Origin: Clostridium sp.
GTDB lineage: Bacteria; Bacillota; Clostridia; Lachnospirales; Lachnospiraceae
Direction: 5' to 3'
NCBI GenBank assembly: GCA_023667695.1
Contig: JAMOZY010000002.1
Coordinates: 86,229 to 150,228, forward strand
DNA length: 64,000 nt
Each line of letters opens with the position of its first letter. Within the stretch, counting starts at the first letter, position 1. The position numbers and the translations under genes were made by a program. Below are positions 19,835 to 29,334 of the stretch, piece by piece. Below the pieces are notes generated by a model. The model was not told where the DNA came from and made no database searches. It saw nothing but the letters and a program-made list of their open reading frames with translations.

Positions 19835-21649
19835 TTATTCATTGTCCAGCTTTAATACGCTCATAAAGGCCTTCTGCGGTATCTCAACATTACCAATCTG
19901 CCGCATCCGCTTCTTTCCCTCCTTCTGCTTTTCCAGCAGCTTCCGTTTTCGGGAAATATCACCGCCATAACACTTGGCAAGTACATCCTTCCGCATCGCC
20001 TTTACAGTTTCCCTGGCAATAATCTTACCTCCGATGGCTGCCTGAATTGGAATCTCGAATAAATGCCTTGGTATTTCTCCCTTCAGCTTTTCACACATCT
20101 TCCTGCCCCGCTCATAGGCGCCATCTGCATGTACAATAAAGGATAAGGCATCCACCTCTTCCCGATTAATTAAAATATCCAGCTTTACCAGCTTGGACTG
20201 CTTGTACTCCTTCATTTCATAATCAAAGGATGCATATCCCCGGGACCGGGATTTCAATACATCAAAAAAGTCATATATAATCTCATTTAAGGGCAGCTCA
20301 TACTTCAGCAATGCCCGGGTTTCCTCCATATATTCCATGCTGATATAAATCCCGCGCCGTTCCTGGCAAAGCTGCATAATCGGTCCCACGTAATCCTTGG
20401 TCACCATAATTTCAGCCGAAACAAAGGGTTCCTCCATATATGCGATTTCCGATGGATCCGGCAGATTGGATGGATTGGTCAGCTCTATCCTTTCACCATT
20501 GGTCTTATGCACCCGGTACACAACTCCCGGTGCAGTAGTGACCAAATCCAGATTATACTCCCGCTCCAACCGCTCCTGTATGATTTCCAGATGAAGCAGA
20601 CCTAAAAATCCACAGCGGTACCCAAAGCCTAAAGCAACAGAGGTTTCCGGTTCGAACTGCAGGGCGGCATCATTTAACTGCAGCTTTTCCAATGCATCCC
20701 TTAAATCCGGATACTTGGCGCCGTCTGCCGGATACAGACCACAGAATACCATGGGATTTACCTTCTTATAGCCCGGCAATGGTTCTGCACAGGGACGAGC
20801 AGCATCGGTTACCGTATCTCCCACCTGGGTGTCCTTTACATTTTTCAGACTGGCGGTAATATAACCAACCATGCCTGCGGATAATTCTTCACAAGGTAAA
20901 AACTGTCCTGCTCCGAATATCCCGACTTCAACCACCTCTTCTTCGGCTCCGGTTGCCATCATCCGAATCTTAGTTCCTTTCTTTACACAGCCGTTCTTTA
21001 CCCGACAGAAAATAATGACACCCTTATAGGAATCATAAATACTGTCAAAAATCAGCGCCTGTAATGGAGCCTCCGGATTTCCGGCAGGCGCCGGTATTTT
21101 CGTAACAATCTGTTCCAGTACCTGATCGATGTTCATTCCGGTCTTTGCAGAAATCAGCGGCGCATCCTGTGCTTCCAGACCAATAACATCTTCGATTTCA
21201 TTTTTGACCCGCTCCGGCTCTGCACTTGGCAAATCAATCTTATTAATCACCGGCATGACCTCTAAATCATGATCCATCGCCAGATATACATTTGCCAGAG
21301 TCTGTGCTTCGATTCCCTGGGCAGCATCCACTACCAGAACCGCACCCTCGCAAGCTGCCAGGCTTCGGGATACTTCATAATTAAAGTCCACATGTCCCGG
21401 CGTATCAATCAGGTTAAAGATATATTCTTCGCCATCCTTTGCCTGGTATATAATCCGGACCGCCTGTGCCTTAATGGTAATGCCCCGCTCCCGTTCCAGC
21501 TCCATGTTATCCAGTACCTGAGCCTGCATTTCCCGGCTGGTCAGTAATCCGGTCTGTTCAATAATCCGGTCGGCCAAGGTAGATTTACCATGGTCAATGT
21601 GTGCGATAATGCAAAAGTTGCGAATCTTACTTTGATCTATATGAGACAT
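19835..21649 (-). CDS. lepA: Elongation factor 4 (LepA)
   Basis: 604-residue translational GTPase. It has a P-loop [13 protein letters not shown], the DTPGHVDF switch and NKIDLP, then domain II, EF-G-like domains and the LepA-specific C-terminus rich in basic residues. It acts on ribosomes in translocation or initiation quality control under stress. GGAGG precedes the ATG and a predicted promoter lies at 21681-21710. hemW follows on the same strand with a 140-base gap. Confidence 0.97.
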   Translation of the reverse strand: MSHIDQSKIRNFCIIAHIDHGKSTLADRIIEQTGLLTSREMQAQVLDNMELERERGITIKAQAVRIIYQAKDGEEYIFNLIDTPGHVDFNYEVSRSLAACEGAVLVVDAAQGIEAQTLANVYLAMDHDLEVMPVINKIDLPSAEPERVKNEIEDVIGLEAQDAPLISAKTGMNIDQVLEQIVTKIPAPAGNPEAPLQALIFDSIYDSYKGVIIFCRVKNGCVKKGTKIRMMATGAEEEVVEVGIFGAGQFLPCEELSAGMVGYITASLKNVKDTQVGDTVTDAARPCAEPLPGYKKVNPMVFCGLYPADGAKYPDLRDALEKLQLNDAALQFEPETSVALGFGYRCGFLGLLHLEIIQERLEREYNLDLVTTAPGVVYRVHKTNGERIELTNPSNLPDPSEIAYMEEPFVSAEIMVTKDYVGPIMQLCQERRGIYISMEYMEETRALLKYELPLNEIIYDFFDVLKSRSRGYASFDYEMKEYKQSKLVKLDILINREEVDALSFIVHADGAYERGRKMCEKLKGEIPRHLFEIPIQAAIGGKIIARETVKAMRKDVLAKCYGGDISRKRKLLEKQKEGKKRMRQIGNVEIPQKAFMSVLKLDNE

Positions 21650-21680
21650 GTCTGTTCCTCCGTAATCCTTCCATATGGCT

Positions 21681-21710
21681 AGTATAGCACAATCTGCTTT
21701 TTCTTCACAA
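21681..21710 (-). promoter_or_regulatory. Predicted sigma-A promoter of lepA
   Basis: On the minus strand TTGTGA (21710-21705), an 18-base spacer and TATACT (21686-21681) stand about 30 bases ahead of the lepA ATG. The -10 is a good match and the -35 is moderate. Confidence 0.55.
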
Positions 21711-21781
21711 GTGGCGGAGAGGATTTACCTTCTTTTTTATTCCTGTTCTCTCATTATCTCAGTATGAATTGAGATTTGGCA

Positions 21782-21931
21782 GTACACTGATGTGCACGTA
21801 GGTCACAAGGCATCCTCCCATCTTCGATGGGTCCCTCCTTATGACAATAGTCGCAGGGCTTCGCCCTATATGAGTACAAAATAAACTGCTCTTTCGTGTG
21901 CAAACACCCGACGAGCAGTTATTCTGTACTC
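21782..21931 (-). other. Structured intergenic segment, possible non-coding RNA or leader
   Basis: This fills most of the 386-base gap between lepA and sigG. It holds a long imperfect stem 21872-21931 (GAGTAC...GTACTC arms of about 19 bases, with an inner GTGT/ACAC stem), an AGGGC-GAA-GCCCT hairpin at 21855-21867, a nested stem 21802-21810/21837-21845 enclosing CCCATC-GAA-GATGGG (21817-21831), and a GTGCAC/GTGTAC stem at 21782-21797. Two of the stems pair fully only on the minus strand, using G-U wobbles, which suggests the RNA is read from that strand. I cannot assign it to a known class and see no strong promoter for it. Confidence 0.45.
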
Positions 21932-21941
21932 ATGCATGGCT

Positions 21942-21948
21942 CATATTA
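21942..21948 (+). promoter_or_regulatory. Possible forespore-type -10 element ahead of sigG
   Basis: CATATTA matches the -10 pattern recognised by sigma-G and tolerated by sigma-F, as expected for a forespore sigma gene. I find no convincing -35 at the right distance, so this is only a weak candidate. The leader to the sigG ATG would be about 80 bases. Confidence 0.25.
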
Positions 21949-22035
21949 ACCGAATATTTCCAATTGTTCTTCCGTATAAAGGAACAACTTTTCGTAAATC
22001 CTTATGTTACAAGTCATTTTACAGGAGGAAATCTT

Positions 22036-22818
22036 ATGGCGCTGAATAAAGTAGATTTGTGCGGAATGAACACATCCAAGCTTCCATTGCTAAGCAATGA
22101 TGAGAAAAATCAGTTATTTCAGCAGATTGATGAAGGAGATACCCATGCACGGGATTTATTAATTGAAGGAAATCTCCGCCTGGTATTAAGTGTCATACAG
22201 CGCTTTGCCAATAGTGCGGAAAATGCAGATGATTTATTTCAAATCGGCTGTATCGGACTGATGAAAGCAATTGATAATTTTGACCGTTCTCTGAATGTAA
22301 AGTTTTCCACTTATGCCGTTCCTATGATTATCGGCGAATGCCGAAGGTATCTGCGGGACTATAATTCCATCCGCGTTTCCCGGTCGCTCCGGGATATTGC
22401 CTACAAGGCCATCTATGCAAAGGAACAGCTTCTGCGGACCCACGACAAGGAACCCACCATGGAAGAAATTGCCGCTGAGATTGGCATGGATAAAGAAGCG
22501 GTGGTAATGGCACTGGATGCCATAGCCAGTCCCCTGTCCCTGTATGAACCGGTCTATCAGGAAGGAGGAGACAACCTGTATCTGATGGATCAGGTCCGGG
22601 ATAAGAAGAACACAGAGGAGGCCTGGGTCGAGGACCTTTCTCTAAAAGAGGCCATGCACCGGCTCTCTGACCGGGAATACAATATTATTAAGCTTCGCTT
22701 TTTTGATGGTAAAACCCAGACTGAGGTTGCAGAAGAAATCGCCATCTCCCAGGCACAGGTCAGCCGCCTGGAAAAGGGCGCCTTAAAGAATATGAGAAAG
22801 TATTTATCTGGTACCTGA
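22036..22818 (+). CDS. sigG: RNA polymerase forespore sigma factor SigG
   Basis: 260-residue sigma-70 family protein. It begins MALNKVDLCGMNTSKLPLL, typical of sigma-G, then region 2 (NLRLVLSVIQRFAN...DDLFQIGCIGLMKAIDNFD...KFSTYAVPMIIGE), region 3, and a region 4 helix-turn-helix (TEVAEEIAISQAQVSRLEKG). It directs late forespore gene expression. The frame is open from 21898, but AGGAGG is at ideal distance from the ATG at 22036. It is convergent with sigE, the stop codons being directly adjacent, unlike the tandem sigE-sigG order of B. subtilis. Confidence 0.95.
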   Translation: MALNKVDLCGMNTSKLPLLSNDEKNQLFQQIDEGDTHARDLLIEGNLRLVLSVIQRFANSAENADDLFQIGCIGLMKAIDNFDRSLNVKFSTYAVPMIIGECRRYLRDYNSIRVSRSLRDIAYKAIYAKEQLLRTHDKEPTMEEIAAEIGMDKEAVVMALDAIASPLSLYEPVYQEGGDNLYLMDQVRDKKNTEEAWVEDLSLKEAMHRLSDREYNIIKLRFFDGKTQTEVAEEIAISQAQVSRLEKGALKNMRKYLSGT

Positions 22819-23550
22819 TTAATATGCCATCTCCCGCTTTAACCGTTTTATGATTTTCTTTTCCAGGCGGGAGATGTAGGATTGAGAGATTCCCAACAAA
22901 TCCGCTACCTCCTTTTGTGTCATTTCTTCCCCATTTTCAGAATTCAATCCAAAACGCAATTCAATAATCAGCCGCTCTCTCGGTGTTAATACGGATAGCG
23001 CTTTCCGGAGCATTTTACGGTCTACCTCATCCTCGATATCCCGATAGATGACATCCTCATCCGTCCCCAGAATATCCGACAACAGTAATTCATTGCCATC
23101 CCAATCCACATTTAACGGCTCATCAATGGATACCTCCATTTTCGTTTTATTGGTACGCCGTAAATACATCAATATCTCATTTTCAATACAACGGGAAGCA
23201 TAGGTTGCAAGCTTTATCTTCTTATCCGGTGCAAATGTGTTAATCGCCTTTATTAACCCAATTGTCCCGATAGAAATCAAATCTTCCACACCCACGCCGG
23301 TATTGTCGAATTTTTTCGCTATGTATACCACCAGACGGAGATTCCGCTCAATCAGCATACTCTTCGCTTCCCCTTCTTCCTCGGTCCCCAGCTTTGCCAG
23401 CAGTTCCCCTTCCTGCTTTGCTTCCAATGGCGGCGGCAGAATTTCCGAACCGCCAATATAATGGATTTCTCCTCTGGGTACAAAAAGAAAACTGGCAAAA
23501 CGTCCTACCATAGATAATTTAAATTGTTCATTATTGACTACCTGTAACAT
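22819..23550 (-). CDS. sigE: RNA polymerase mother-cell sigma factor SigE (pro-protein)
   Basis: 243 residues. An N-terminal pro-region with the [14 protein letters not shown] boundary, where SpoIIGA cleaves pro-sigma-E, is followed by region 2 ([26 protein letters not shown]), region 3 and region 4 ([20 protein letters not shown]). It controls early mother-cell gene expression during sporulation. AGGAGG precedes the ATG. spoIIGA ends two bases upstream, so protease and substrate are made from one mRNA. Confidence 0.97.
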   Translation of the reverse strand: MLQVVNNEQFKLSMVGRFASFLFVPRGEIHYIGGSEILPPPLEAKQEGELLAKLGTEEEGEAKSMLIERNLRLVVYIAKKFDNTGVGVEDLISIGTIGLIKAINTFAPDKKIKLATYASRCIENEILMYLRRTNKTKMEVSIDEPLNVDWDGNELLLSDILGTDEDVIYRDIEDEVDRKMLRKALSVLTPRERLIIELRFGLNSENGEEMTQKEVADLLGISQSYISRLEKKIIKRLKREMAY

Positions 23551-23552
23551 AC

Positions 23553-24461
23553 TTATTCCTCCTGTTCTATCATTTCCCTATGTAACAACATCTGATATCG
23601 CTCATGACTGGCAATGGGTGTGGGACTAATACCGATTATGACATTCCGCCTGGTCATACAGACATTGTTTCGCCGTAATATCATTTTCTCACACTGTAGT
23701 CCCAGCAGCTCCCCCTGCTGCTCCCCGATTGCCTGAAAGGGAATCCATCTTGCCTTTTGCAGCTTTTCCTCTGCAATCCGGTCATAATCAATCCTTCCGG
23801 TCTCCAGATAAACCGTTACCAGCCTGCGGTATGCATCCGGCAGCACCGGGGACAGCCAGTCTGCGGATACAACCGCTACGGGCCGGCGGCTTAGGGGGTC
23901 CTTTAAGAAATTTCCGGTATCAACAAATCCGGTCCCATAAATATTATGGCCTTCGAAATATAAAGAAATCTGGTAGGTTTCCTGTCCTTGTTCCCTCCGA
24001 AGCTGGCGGAATCCGGTGGTAAGTACCGCAATAATACCACCACTTAACAGCACCAGTAAAAAAAGCTCCCGAAGCTGCAGCCCCTGTCCGCCCAGACTGT
24101 GTACACACCATTCTCCCAGGGGGGTAGAAAAATACAGCCAATTCATGATTCCCCCCAGTAAAAAGGTTATCATCAATTGACAGCCATAGCATTTCAATCC
24201 CTGCCAAATCCCTGTTGGACGAAATGCCAGACAACACATAATCATCCCTATCATTCCATAACTGCCTATGTAATACATCCATGGAAATGGAATCGGAAGC
24301 CAGGTCAAAAGAATCAGAAGAGTACTGCCTGCCAGCGGACTGATAAGATACCGCCACCAGGAAGCCCTTTGACCGCACAGCCGTCCGGTCAGCCAGATGA
24401 TTAAAAAATCCATTCCAAAGTTAATCAAGAATAAAACATCCAGGTAAATGGTATACTTCAC
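23553..24461 (-). CDS. spoIIGA: Sporulation sigma-E processing peptidase SpoIIGA
   Basis: About 302 residues. Five N-terminal membrane helices are followed by a cytosolic aspartic-protease domain with the catalytic GTGFVDTGN motif (Asp near residue 181). It activates pro-sigma-E in response to a forespore signal (SpoIIR). The frame opens at an ATG at 24497, but I place the start at the GTG at 24461: GGGGGAG lies just before it, and the protein then begins [19 protein letters not shown] as in other SpoIIGAs. A Spo0A-type control region precedes it. Confidence 0.93.
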   Translation of the reverse strand: MKYTIYLDVLFLINFGMDFLIIWLTGRLCGQRASWWRYLISPLAGSTLLILLTWLPIPFPWMYYIGSYGMIGMIMCCLAFRPTGIWQGLKCYGCQLMITFLLGGIMNWLYFSTPLGEWCVHSLGGQGLQLRELFLLVLLSGGIIAVLTTGFRQLRREQGQETYQISLYFEGHNIYGTGFVDTGNFLKDPLSRRPVAVVSADWLSPVLPDAYRRLVTVYLETGRIDYDRIAEEKLQKARWIPFQAIGEQQGELLGLQCEKMILRRNNVCMTRRNVIIGISPTPIASHERYQMLLHREMIEQEE

Positions 24462-24485
24462 TGCACTCCCCCGCTTCTTTTTTAT

Positions 24486-24550
24486 AGTGTAATGCATTTC
24501 TCATGCAGTTTTTGTCGGATTTTCGGGGTTGATTTCGAGGATTTTCGTCA
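24486..24550 (-). promoter_or_regulatory. Candidate Spo0A-controlled promoter of spoIIGA-sigE
   Basis: On the minus strand there is a TGACGAA box (24550-24544, matching the Spo0A TGNCGAA pattern) and two more CGAAA repeats (TTCG on the plus strand at 24534-24537 and 24522-24525). A CCGACA -35-like hexamer (24518-24513) stands 21 bases from TACACT (24491-24486). The B. subtilis spoIIG promoter likewise has Spo0A boxes and an unusually long 22-bp spacer. The assignment is by analogy. Confidence 0.5.
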
Positions 24551-24581
24551 TGTAAATACAATCCTGCCTAATACCAAAAAC

Positions 24582-24604
24582 GCCCCCGCATGTCATGCAG
24601 GGGC
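24582..24604 (-). terminator. Rho-independent terminator of ftsZ
   Basis: On the minus strand GCCCCTGCATG and CATGCGGGGGC form a G+C-rich stem with a one-base centre and a single mismatch. It is followed by GTTTTTGG and begins 12 bases after the ftsZ stop. It closes the division gene cluster and insulates it from spoIIGA. Confidence 0.85.
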
Positions 24605-24616
24605 ATTAAATTTTAT

Positions 24617-25861
24617 TTATTTTCTTCTTAAAAATTCCGGAATCACAATTCCATTTCCTCCGGTACTCGGCTTTGCCGGAGCCCTTCGTTCTACTGCCTG
24701 TGGCGTCGGCGTGGCTGCCGGTCTTGGCGCCGTGGTATTCGTCGCTGCCGCTCCGCTTAAGAAGGACGGCTTTGCTGCCGGTGCCGGCTGAGCAGGCTGT
24801 GCCGGCTGCTGCGGTACGTGAGGCTGTGCTATCGGCTGTCCGGAATAGGTCGGAACCGTTCCCATAGCCGGTCTGACTGTGGTTGCAAATCCGCCTGCAT
24901 TCTGTTGCCTTGGAGCATCAATACCCGTTGCAATGATTGTAATGCTTAAGTCATCAGATGTCGCATCTGCATCCACCGTACCAAAGATAATATTCACATC
25001 ATCACCGGCAATCTCAGAAGCATAGGATACCGCTTCACTGGTATCCATAATGCCTACATCACCGGAGAAGTTGATGATAATATCCGTTGCGCCGGATACC
25101 GTTGTCTCCAGCAATGGGCTTTCCATAGCCAGCTTAATGGCTTCTACTGCCTTATTCTCACCGGATGCCTTACCAATACCGATGTGTGCAATACCTTTAT
25201 CCCGCATAACGGTCTGAATATCTGCAAAGTCCAGATTAATCAGACCCGGCTTATTAATCAGGTCCGTTACGCCCTGAACACCCTGCTGCAATACTTCATC
25301 CGCTTTCTTCAACGCCTCCGGAATAGAGGTATTCTTGCTGCAAATCTGAAGCAGCTTATCATTCGGAATCACAATCAGGGTATCGACATTCTCTTTTAAT
25401 GCATCAATACCGGAAAGTGCATTATTCATTCTTGGCTTTCCTTCAAACTTAAAGGGCTTGGTTACAACACCCACCGTCAGAATTCCCAGATTCTTTGCCA
25501 TTTCCGCAATCTTTGGCGCTGCACCGGTACCGGTACCGCCGCCCATACCGCAGGTGACAAATACCATATTGGCTTCCTTCATCAAATCTACCAGCTCTTC
25601 CCGGTTTTCCTCTACTGCCTGAGCGCCAATTTCCGGCTTTGCACCGGCGCCGAGTCCCTTAGTCAGCTTTTCACCAATCTGAATCTTTATGGTTGCCTTA
25701 TTCAAAGCCAATGCCTGCTTGTCCGTATTTACGGCAACTAATTCCACACCCTCTACATTTTCATCTATCATTCTGTTGACCGCATTATTACCTGCGCCTC
25801 CCACACCGATTACAAGAATCTTAGCAGGTGTTTTCTCTTCTTTGGATTCGATTTCGATCAC
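24617..25861 (-). CDS. ftsZ: Cell division protein FtsZ
   Basis: 414-residue tubulin homologue. It has [20 protein letters not shown], the GTP-binding [13 protein letters not shown] signature loop and the synergy loop residues [11 protein letters not shown], then a P/A-rich linker and the conserved C-terminal peptide [11 protein letters not shown] that binds membrane anchors. An ATG at 25885 is in frame. However, AAGGAGG stands eight bases before a GTG at 25861, which I take as the start. It forms the Z ring. No ftsA lies beside it in this window. Confidence 0.97.
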   Translation of the reverse strand: MIEIESKEEKTPAKILVIGVGGAGNNAVNRMIDENVEGVELVAVNTDKQALALNKATIKIQIGEKLTKGLGAGAKPEIGAQAVEENREELVDLMKEANMVFVTCGMGGGTGTGAAPKIAEMAKNLGILTVGVVTKPFKFEGKPRMNNALSGIDALKENVDTLIVIPNDKLLQICSKNTSIPEALKKADEVLQQGVQGVTDLINKPGLINLDFADIQTVMRDKGIAHIGIGKASGENKAVEAIKLAMESPLLETTVSGATDIIINFSGDVGIMDTSEAVSYASEIAGDDVNIIFGTVDADATSDDLSITIIATGIDAPRQQNAGGFATTVRPAMGTVPTYSGQPIAQPHVPQQPAQPAQPAPAAKPSFLSGAAATNTTAPRPAATPTPQAVERRAPAKPSTGGNGIVIPEFLRRK

Positions 25862-25965
25862 AGTTGTTTCCTCCTTAATATTCATTCATGTCCCTTATGT
25901 ATTTTAAAAGATATACATACCTACTTTCTATAATATAATTTTTTCGCAAAAATAGCAACCAAAAC

Positions 25966-26715
25966 TTAATTATTTTCGCGAAAAACCACATCTCCTTTCT
26001 CAATTGTATAGTCTTTCATATATAATGTTCCGCTTTTTCCTTCAATGCTCTGTAAAATATTTCCAAGCTCACTGATTTGCTCTTCTACGTTGCTGCCGTC
26101 CCCCAGTAATATCTTGATATCCTGATAATACAAAATAATCTCATTCTGAGTGGTAAATCGTATGTCATCCACAGGAATATCATATTTCTGCAATAACTGC
26201 GTCAGCGTTAATACCGTAAAAAAGAAGTCCTTGTCCTCAATGGGAAGCGGTTCATACATAATCATGGTATCAAACTGGATTCCCGTAATACATGGGATAT
26301 CCGGCATTTTCTGACTGGAGCTTTCCAATACGACTCCGTCCTTGTCAAAATACATATATTCATTCATAAATTCCACACAGCCTGCCAGTGCCTTTTCATA
26401 AACCGTAATGGTAATCACATGTCTGGAAATATATTCTACATCGATTTTTTCAATGAAGGGAATCGGCTCCATGGGCTGCAGCTTATTCTTCAGATACAGC
26501 AGTAATGTATTCTGACCATAGCCCTCCCCTACCACGAGCCGGATGATTTCCTCCTCCGTATAGTGGATATTTCCGGTCACCTGAATGGTTTCAATCTTGA
26601 ATTGTGTAGCCACCAGAATTCCGCCTGCCAGCAGGATGCCCAAAATGATGGGAAGTATCCAGGTTTTTTTCTGTTTTCTTACAGAATTCTGTTCTGCTTT
26701 TTCTTCTCTGTTCAC
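25966..26715 (-). CDS. divIB: Cell division protein FtsQ/DivIB
   Basis: 249 residues. A short basic cytosolic tail and one membrane helix (TWILPIILGILLAGGILVA) are followed by a POTRA domain (IETIQVTGNIHYTEEEIIRLV) and the beta domain. It stabilises the FtsL-DivIC complex and septal synthesis. The GTG start has AAGGTGAT just upstream. It lies between ftsW and ftsZ as in many Firmicutes division clusters. Confidence 0.9.
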   Translation of the reverse strand: MNREEKAEQNSVRKQKKTWILPIILGILLAGGILVATQFKIETIQVTGNIHYTEEEIIRLVVGEGYGQNTLLLYLKNKLQPMEPIPFIEKIDVEYISRHVITITVYEKALAGCVEFMNEYMYFDKDGVVLESSSQKMPDIPCITGIQFDTMIMYEPLPIEDKDFFFTVLTLTQLLQKYDIPVDDIRFTTQNEIILYYQDIKILLGDGSNVEEQISELGNILQSIEGKSGTLYMKDYTIEKGDVVFRENN

Positions 26716-26735
26716 AGCATCACCTTATCCATCCT

Positions 26736-27878
26736 TTACTTGCGAATCTTAATCTGTCTGGCTACCGATAACACAATCCCCATTTCTACCAGCAGGAATA
26801 CCAGGGAGGTGCCGCCATAGCTGATAAAGGGAAGGGGAATTCCCGTATTGGGAATCGTATTCGTTACTACTGCAATATTAATCAGAACCTGCACCGATAC
26901 ATGGGCCAAAACCCCTACCACCAAAAGGGAGCCATATAAATCTCTGGCATTCATGACAATCAGCATCAAGCGCCAGATTAGTATAATAAACAGCAGAATC
27001 AGACAGACACCGCCTACAATCCCCAGTTCTTCACAAATAACCGAAAAAATCATATCATTATGCGCCTCCGGGATAAAGTCCATTTTCTGAATACTCTGTC
27101 CCAGCCCTTTTCCCCATACACCGCCAGAGCCAATGGCATATAATGCCTGCAGGGTCTGATATCCCTTGGGATGGGTTTCTACATTCAGCCAGGCATCAAT
27201 CCGGTCACCACGATATCCCACCACAAGAATAAATAGGGCAACTCCAATGCATCCAATGATTCCCACAACAATAAAATGAGAATATTTCGGGCTTGCCACA
27301 AATAATATGGCCACAATGATAACGCCGCATATGATTGCAGTACTTAAATTCTCAATGGCTATAAAACCAGTCAGCAGAATGGGCGGAATCATAATCTTCA
27401 CCAGAACCTTCCAGTCATTCAGCTTCCATACCTGATTTGTGGTTGCAAAGGCTACATACATCACAATCGCCATTTTTGCAAGCTCAGAGGGCTGAAACCG
27501 TAACGGACCGATTGCCAGCCACCGGGTAGAGCCGCCGCTGGCGCTTCCTGCGACCAGAACCGCAAGGGTCAGAATCGCAATTCCTACAAAAGCAAGAAAG
27601 GTCAGTCTTTTCAAAAAATGATAATCCACCTTGGAAATAATCAGCATGGTTACAACTCCCAATACTGCAAAAACTGCCTGACGCTTAAAAAAGTAAGCAG
27701 CGTCACCATATTCCAGAGCAGCCGTATAAGAACTGGTGCTGTATACCATGACCAGACCAAAGCCAACCAAAAAGAGTACTATGAATAGAAGTGAATAATC
27801 AAAATATTCACCGGGATTCCAAAAACGGATTCGCCGACCTCTGGACGGCTTCTGATTGTCCTGTTGAGCTTCTTTCAT
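26736..27878 (-). CDS. ftsW: FtsW/SpoVE family peptidoglycan polymerase (SEDS)
   Basis: About 380 residues with ten membrane helices. Conserved SEDS blocks are VYSTSSY near the first helix, LRFQPSELAKMAIVMY, the long extracytoplasmic loop with GSGGVWGKGLGQSIQKMDFIPEAHNDMIF containing the catalytic Asp region, and the end GIPLPFISYGGTSL. It polymerises lipid II together with a class B PBP. The frame starts at a GTG at 27896, but GGAG is well placed for the ATG at 27878. Whether it serves division or spore cortex (SpoVE) cannot be decided here. Confidence 0.95.
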   Translation of the reverse strand: MKEAQQDNQKPSRGRRIRFWNPGEYFDYSLLFIVLFLVGFGLVMVYSTSSYTAALEYGDAAYFFKRQAVFAVLGVVTMLIISKVDYHFLKRLTFLAFVGIAILTLAVLVAGSASGGSTRWLAIGPLRFQPSELAKMAIVMYVAFATTNQVWKLNDWKVLVKIMIPPILLTGFIAIENLSTAIICGVIIVAILFVASPKYSHFIVVGIIGCIGVALFILVVGYRGDRIDAWLNVETHPKGYQTLQALYAIGSGGVWGKGLGQSIQKMDFIPEAHNDMIFSVICEELGIVGGVCLILLFIILIWRLMLIVMNARDLYGSLLVVGVLAHVSVQVLINIAVVTNTIPNTGIPLPFISYGGTSLVFLLVEMGIVLSVARQIKIRK

Positions 27879-27923
27879 CAATACTGCTCCTTCCACCTCT
27901 GCCTTTTCCGATTCTATCCAAAC

Positions 27924-29282
27924 TTATTCCGGAAGCTCCCTTACATAAGCCTTGAATAAGTCCCCTCGCTGCTCATAGTTGTCAAACTGTCCCCAGCTTG
28001 CACAGGCAGGAGATAACAATACTGCATCTCCCTCCTCTGCCAGTTCATAGCTTTTTTTAACCGCCGCCTCTAAATCCGGCTCCCGGATAACAGCATCAAA
28101 TCCATGCTTTCTCGCCGTTTTTTCAATGATTTCCGCAGTCTGGCCAATCAGAAGAAGATAACGGACCTTGTGTTCAAAGTGTTCAATCCAGTCATCAAAA
28201 GGAACTCCCTTATCATAACCGCCGCCAATCAGAATGGTCGGACGGTTCATTGCCTGGATTCCTTTAATGGCAGCATCCGGATTGGTTCCCTTGGAATCAT
28301 TATAATAATTCACACCCTTTACTTCTTTTACAAACTCAATCCGGTGTTCCACACCCTTGAATTCCATACAAGCCCTTCGAATCTGTTCCACCGGCACTCC
28401 CATGTAGTAGGCAATGGCAATAGCTGCCATATAGTTTTCTATATTGTGATTTCCCAGCAGCCGCATTTCCTCTATGGAAAGAATTGGAATTTCATCTGCT
28501 GCTGTCCGGATAACAATCTGGCTGTCTTTCAGGCATATTCCTTCCTCCAAATCGGATAACCGGCTGAAATACACAGTCCTTGCCGGTATGGAAGCCTTCA
28601 TGCTCCGGGTCTGTTCATCATCATAGTTTAATACGCAGATTTCATCCTTTGTCTGGTTCATAGCAATCTTCTGCTTGGTTTCCCGATAGCATTCAAAGGT
28701 ATGGTGCCGGTCCAGATGATCCGGTGTTACATTTAATACCGCACTGACCTTTGGATGAAACCCGGATACGGTTTCTAATTGAAAGCTGCTGATTTCCGCC
28801 ACAATCATGCTGTGGTCGGTTGTGTTCCCGGCAACCTCTGTAAAGGGAATCCCAATATTTCCTACCGTATAGGTGTCCGGATTGTATGTACTGCAGATTG
28901 CTCCCACCAGCGCCGTGGTGGTTGTCTTTCCATTGGTGCCGGTAATGGCGGCAATCCTTCCCCTGGACAGATGATAGGCCAGTTCAATTTCACTCCAGAC
29001 CGGAATATTTCGCTTCTGAAATTCCTTTACAAAGGGGGCTTCTACGGAAATTCCGGGACTGATTACCATAAGCTCCACTGTGTCCAGCAGTGCTTCCTCC
29101 AAAGTCCCAATGACAACGCCTGCTTTTTCATAGTCATTTAATTTATACAGAACCTCCAGCTTGTCAAGCTTATCATTTTGGTCATACACGATGACTTCCG
29201 CACCATGCTCCAGCAATAGCCTTGCCGCACTGATTCCACTTTTTCCGGCTCCGGCAACCACTACTCTTTTGTTAAACTCCAT
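27924..29282 (-). CDS. murD: UDP-N-acetylmuramoyl-L-alanine--D-glutamate ligase MurD
   Basis: 452 residues. It has an N-terminal UDP-binding Rossmann domain (VVVAGAGKSGISAARLL), the Mur-ligase ATP loop ITGTNGKTTTTALVG, NVTPDHLDRHHTFE, and the C-terminal domain with YYNDSKGTNPDAAI. It adds D-glutamate to UDP-MurNAc-L-Ala in the cytosol. GGAGG precedes the ATG. It lies between mraY and ftsW in the cluster; murG does not follow ftsW here as it does in B. subtilis. Confidence 0.97.
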   Translation of the reverse strand: MEFNKRVVVAGAGKSGISAARLLLEHGAEVIVYDQNDKLDKLEVLYKLNDYEKAGVVIGTLEEALLDTVELMVISPGISVEAPFVKEFQKRNIPVWSEIELAYHLSRGRIAAITGTNGKTTTTALVGAICSTYNPDTYTVGNIGIPFTEVAGNTTDHSMIVAEISSFQLETVSGFHPKVSAVLNVTPDHLDRHHTFECYRETKQKIAMNQTKDEICVLNYDDEQTRSMKASIPARTVYFSRLSDLEEGICLKDSQIVIRTAADEIPILSIEEMRLLGNHNIENYMAAIAIAYYMGVPVEQIRRACMEFKGVEHRIEFVKEVKGVNYYNDSKGTNPDAAIKGIQAMNRPTILIGGGYDKGVPFDDWIEHFEHKVRYLLLIGQTAEIIEKTARKHGFDAVIREPDLEAAVKKSYELAEEGDAVLLSPACASWGQFDNYEQRGDLFKAYVRELPE

Positions 29283-29334
29283 GTTCTACCTCCACCCATA
29301 TATTTCCATGGGATTTATTTTCTTCCCTTTATTC

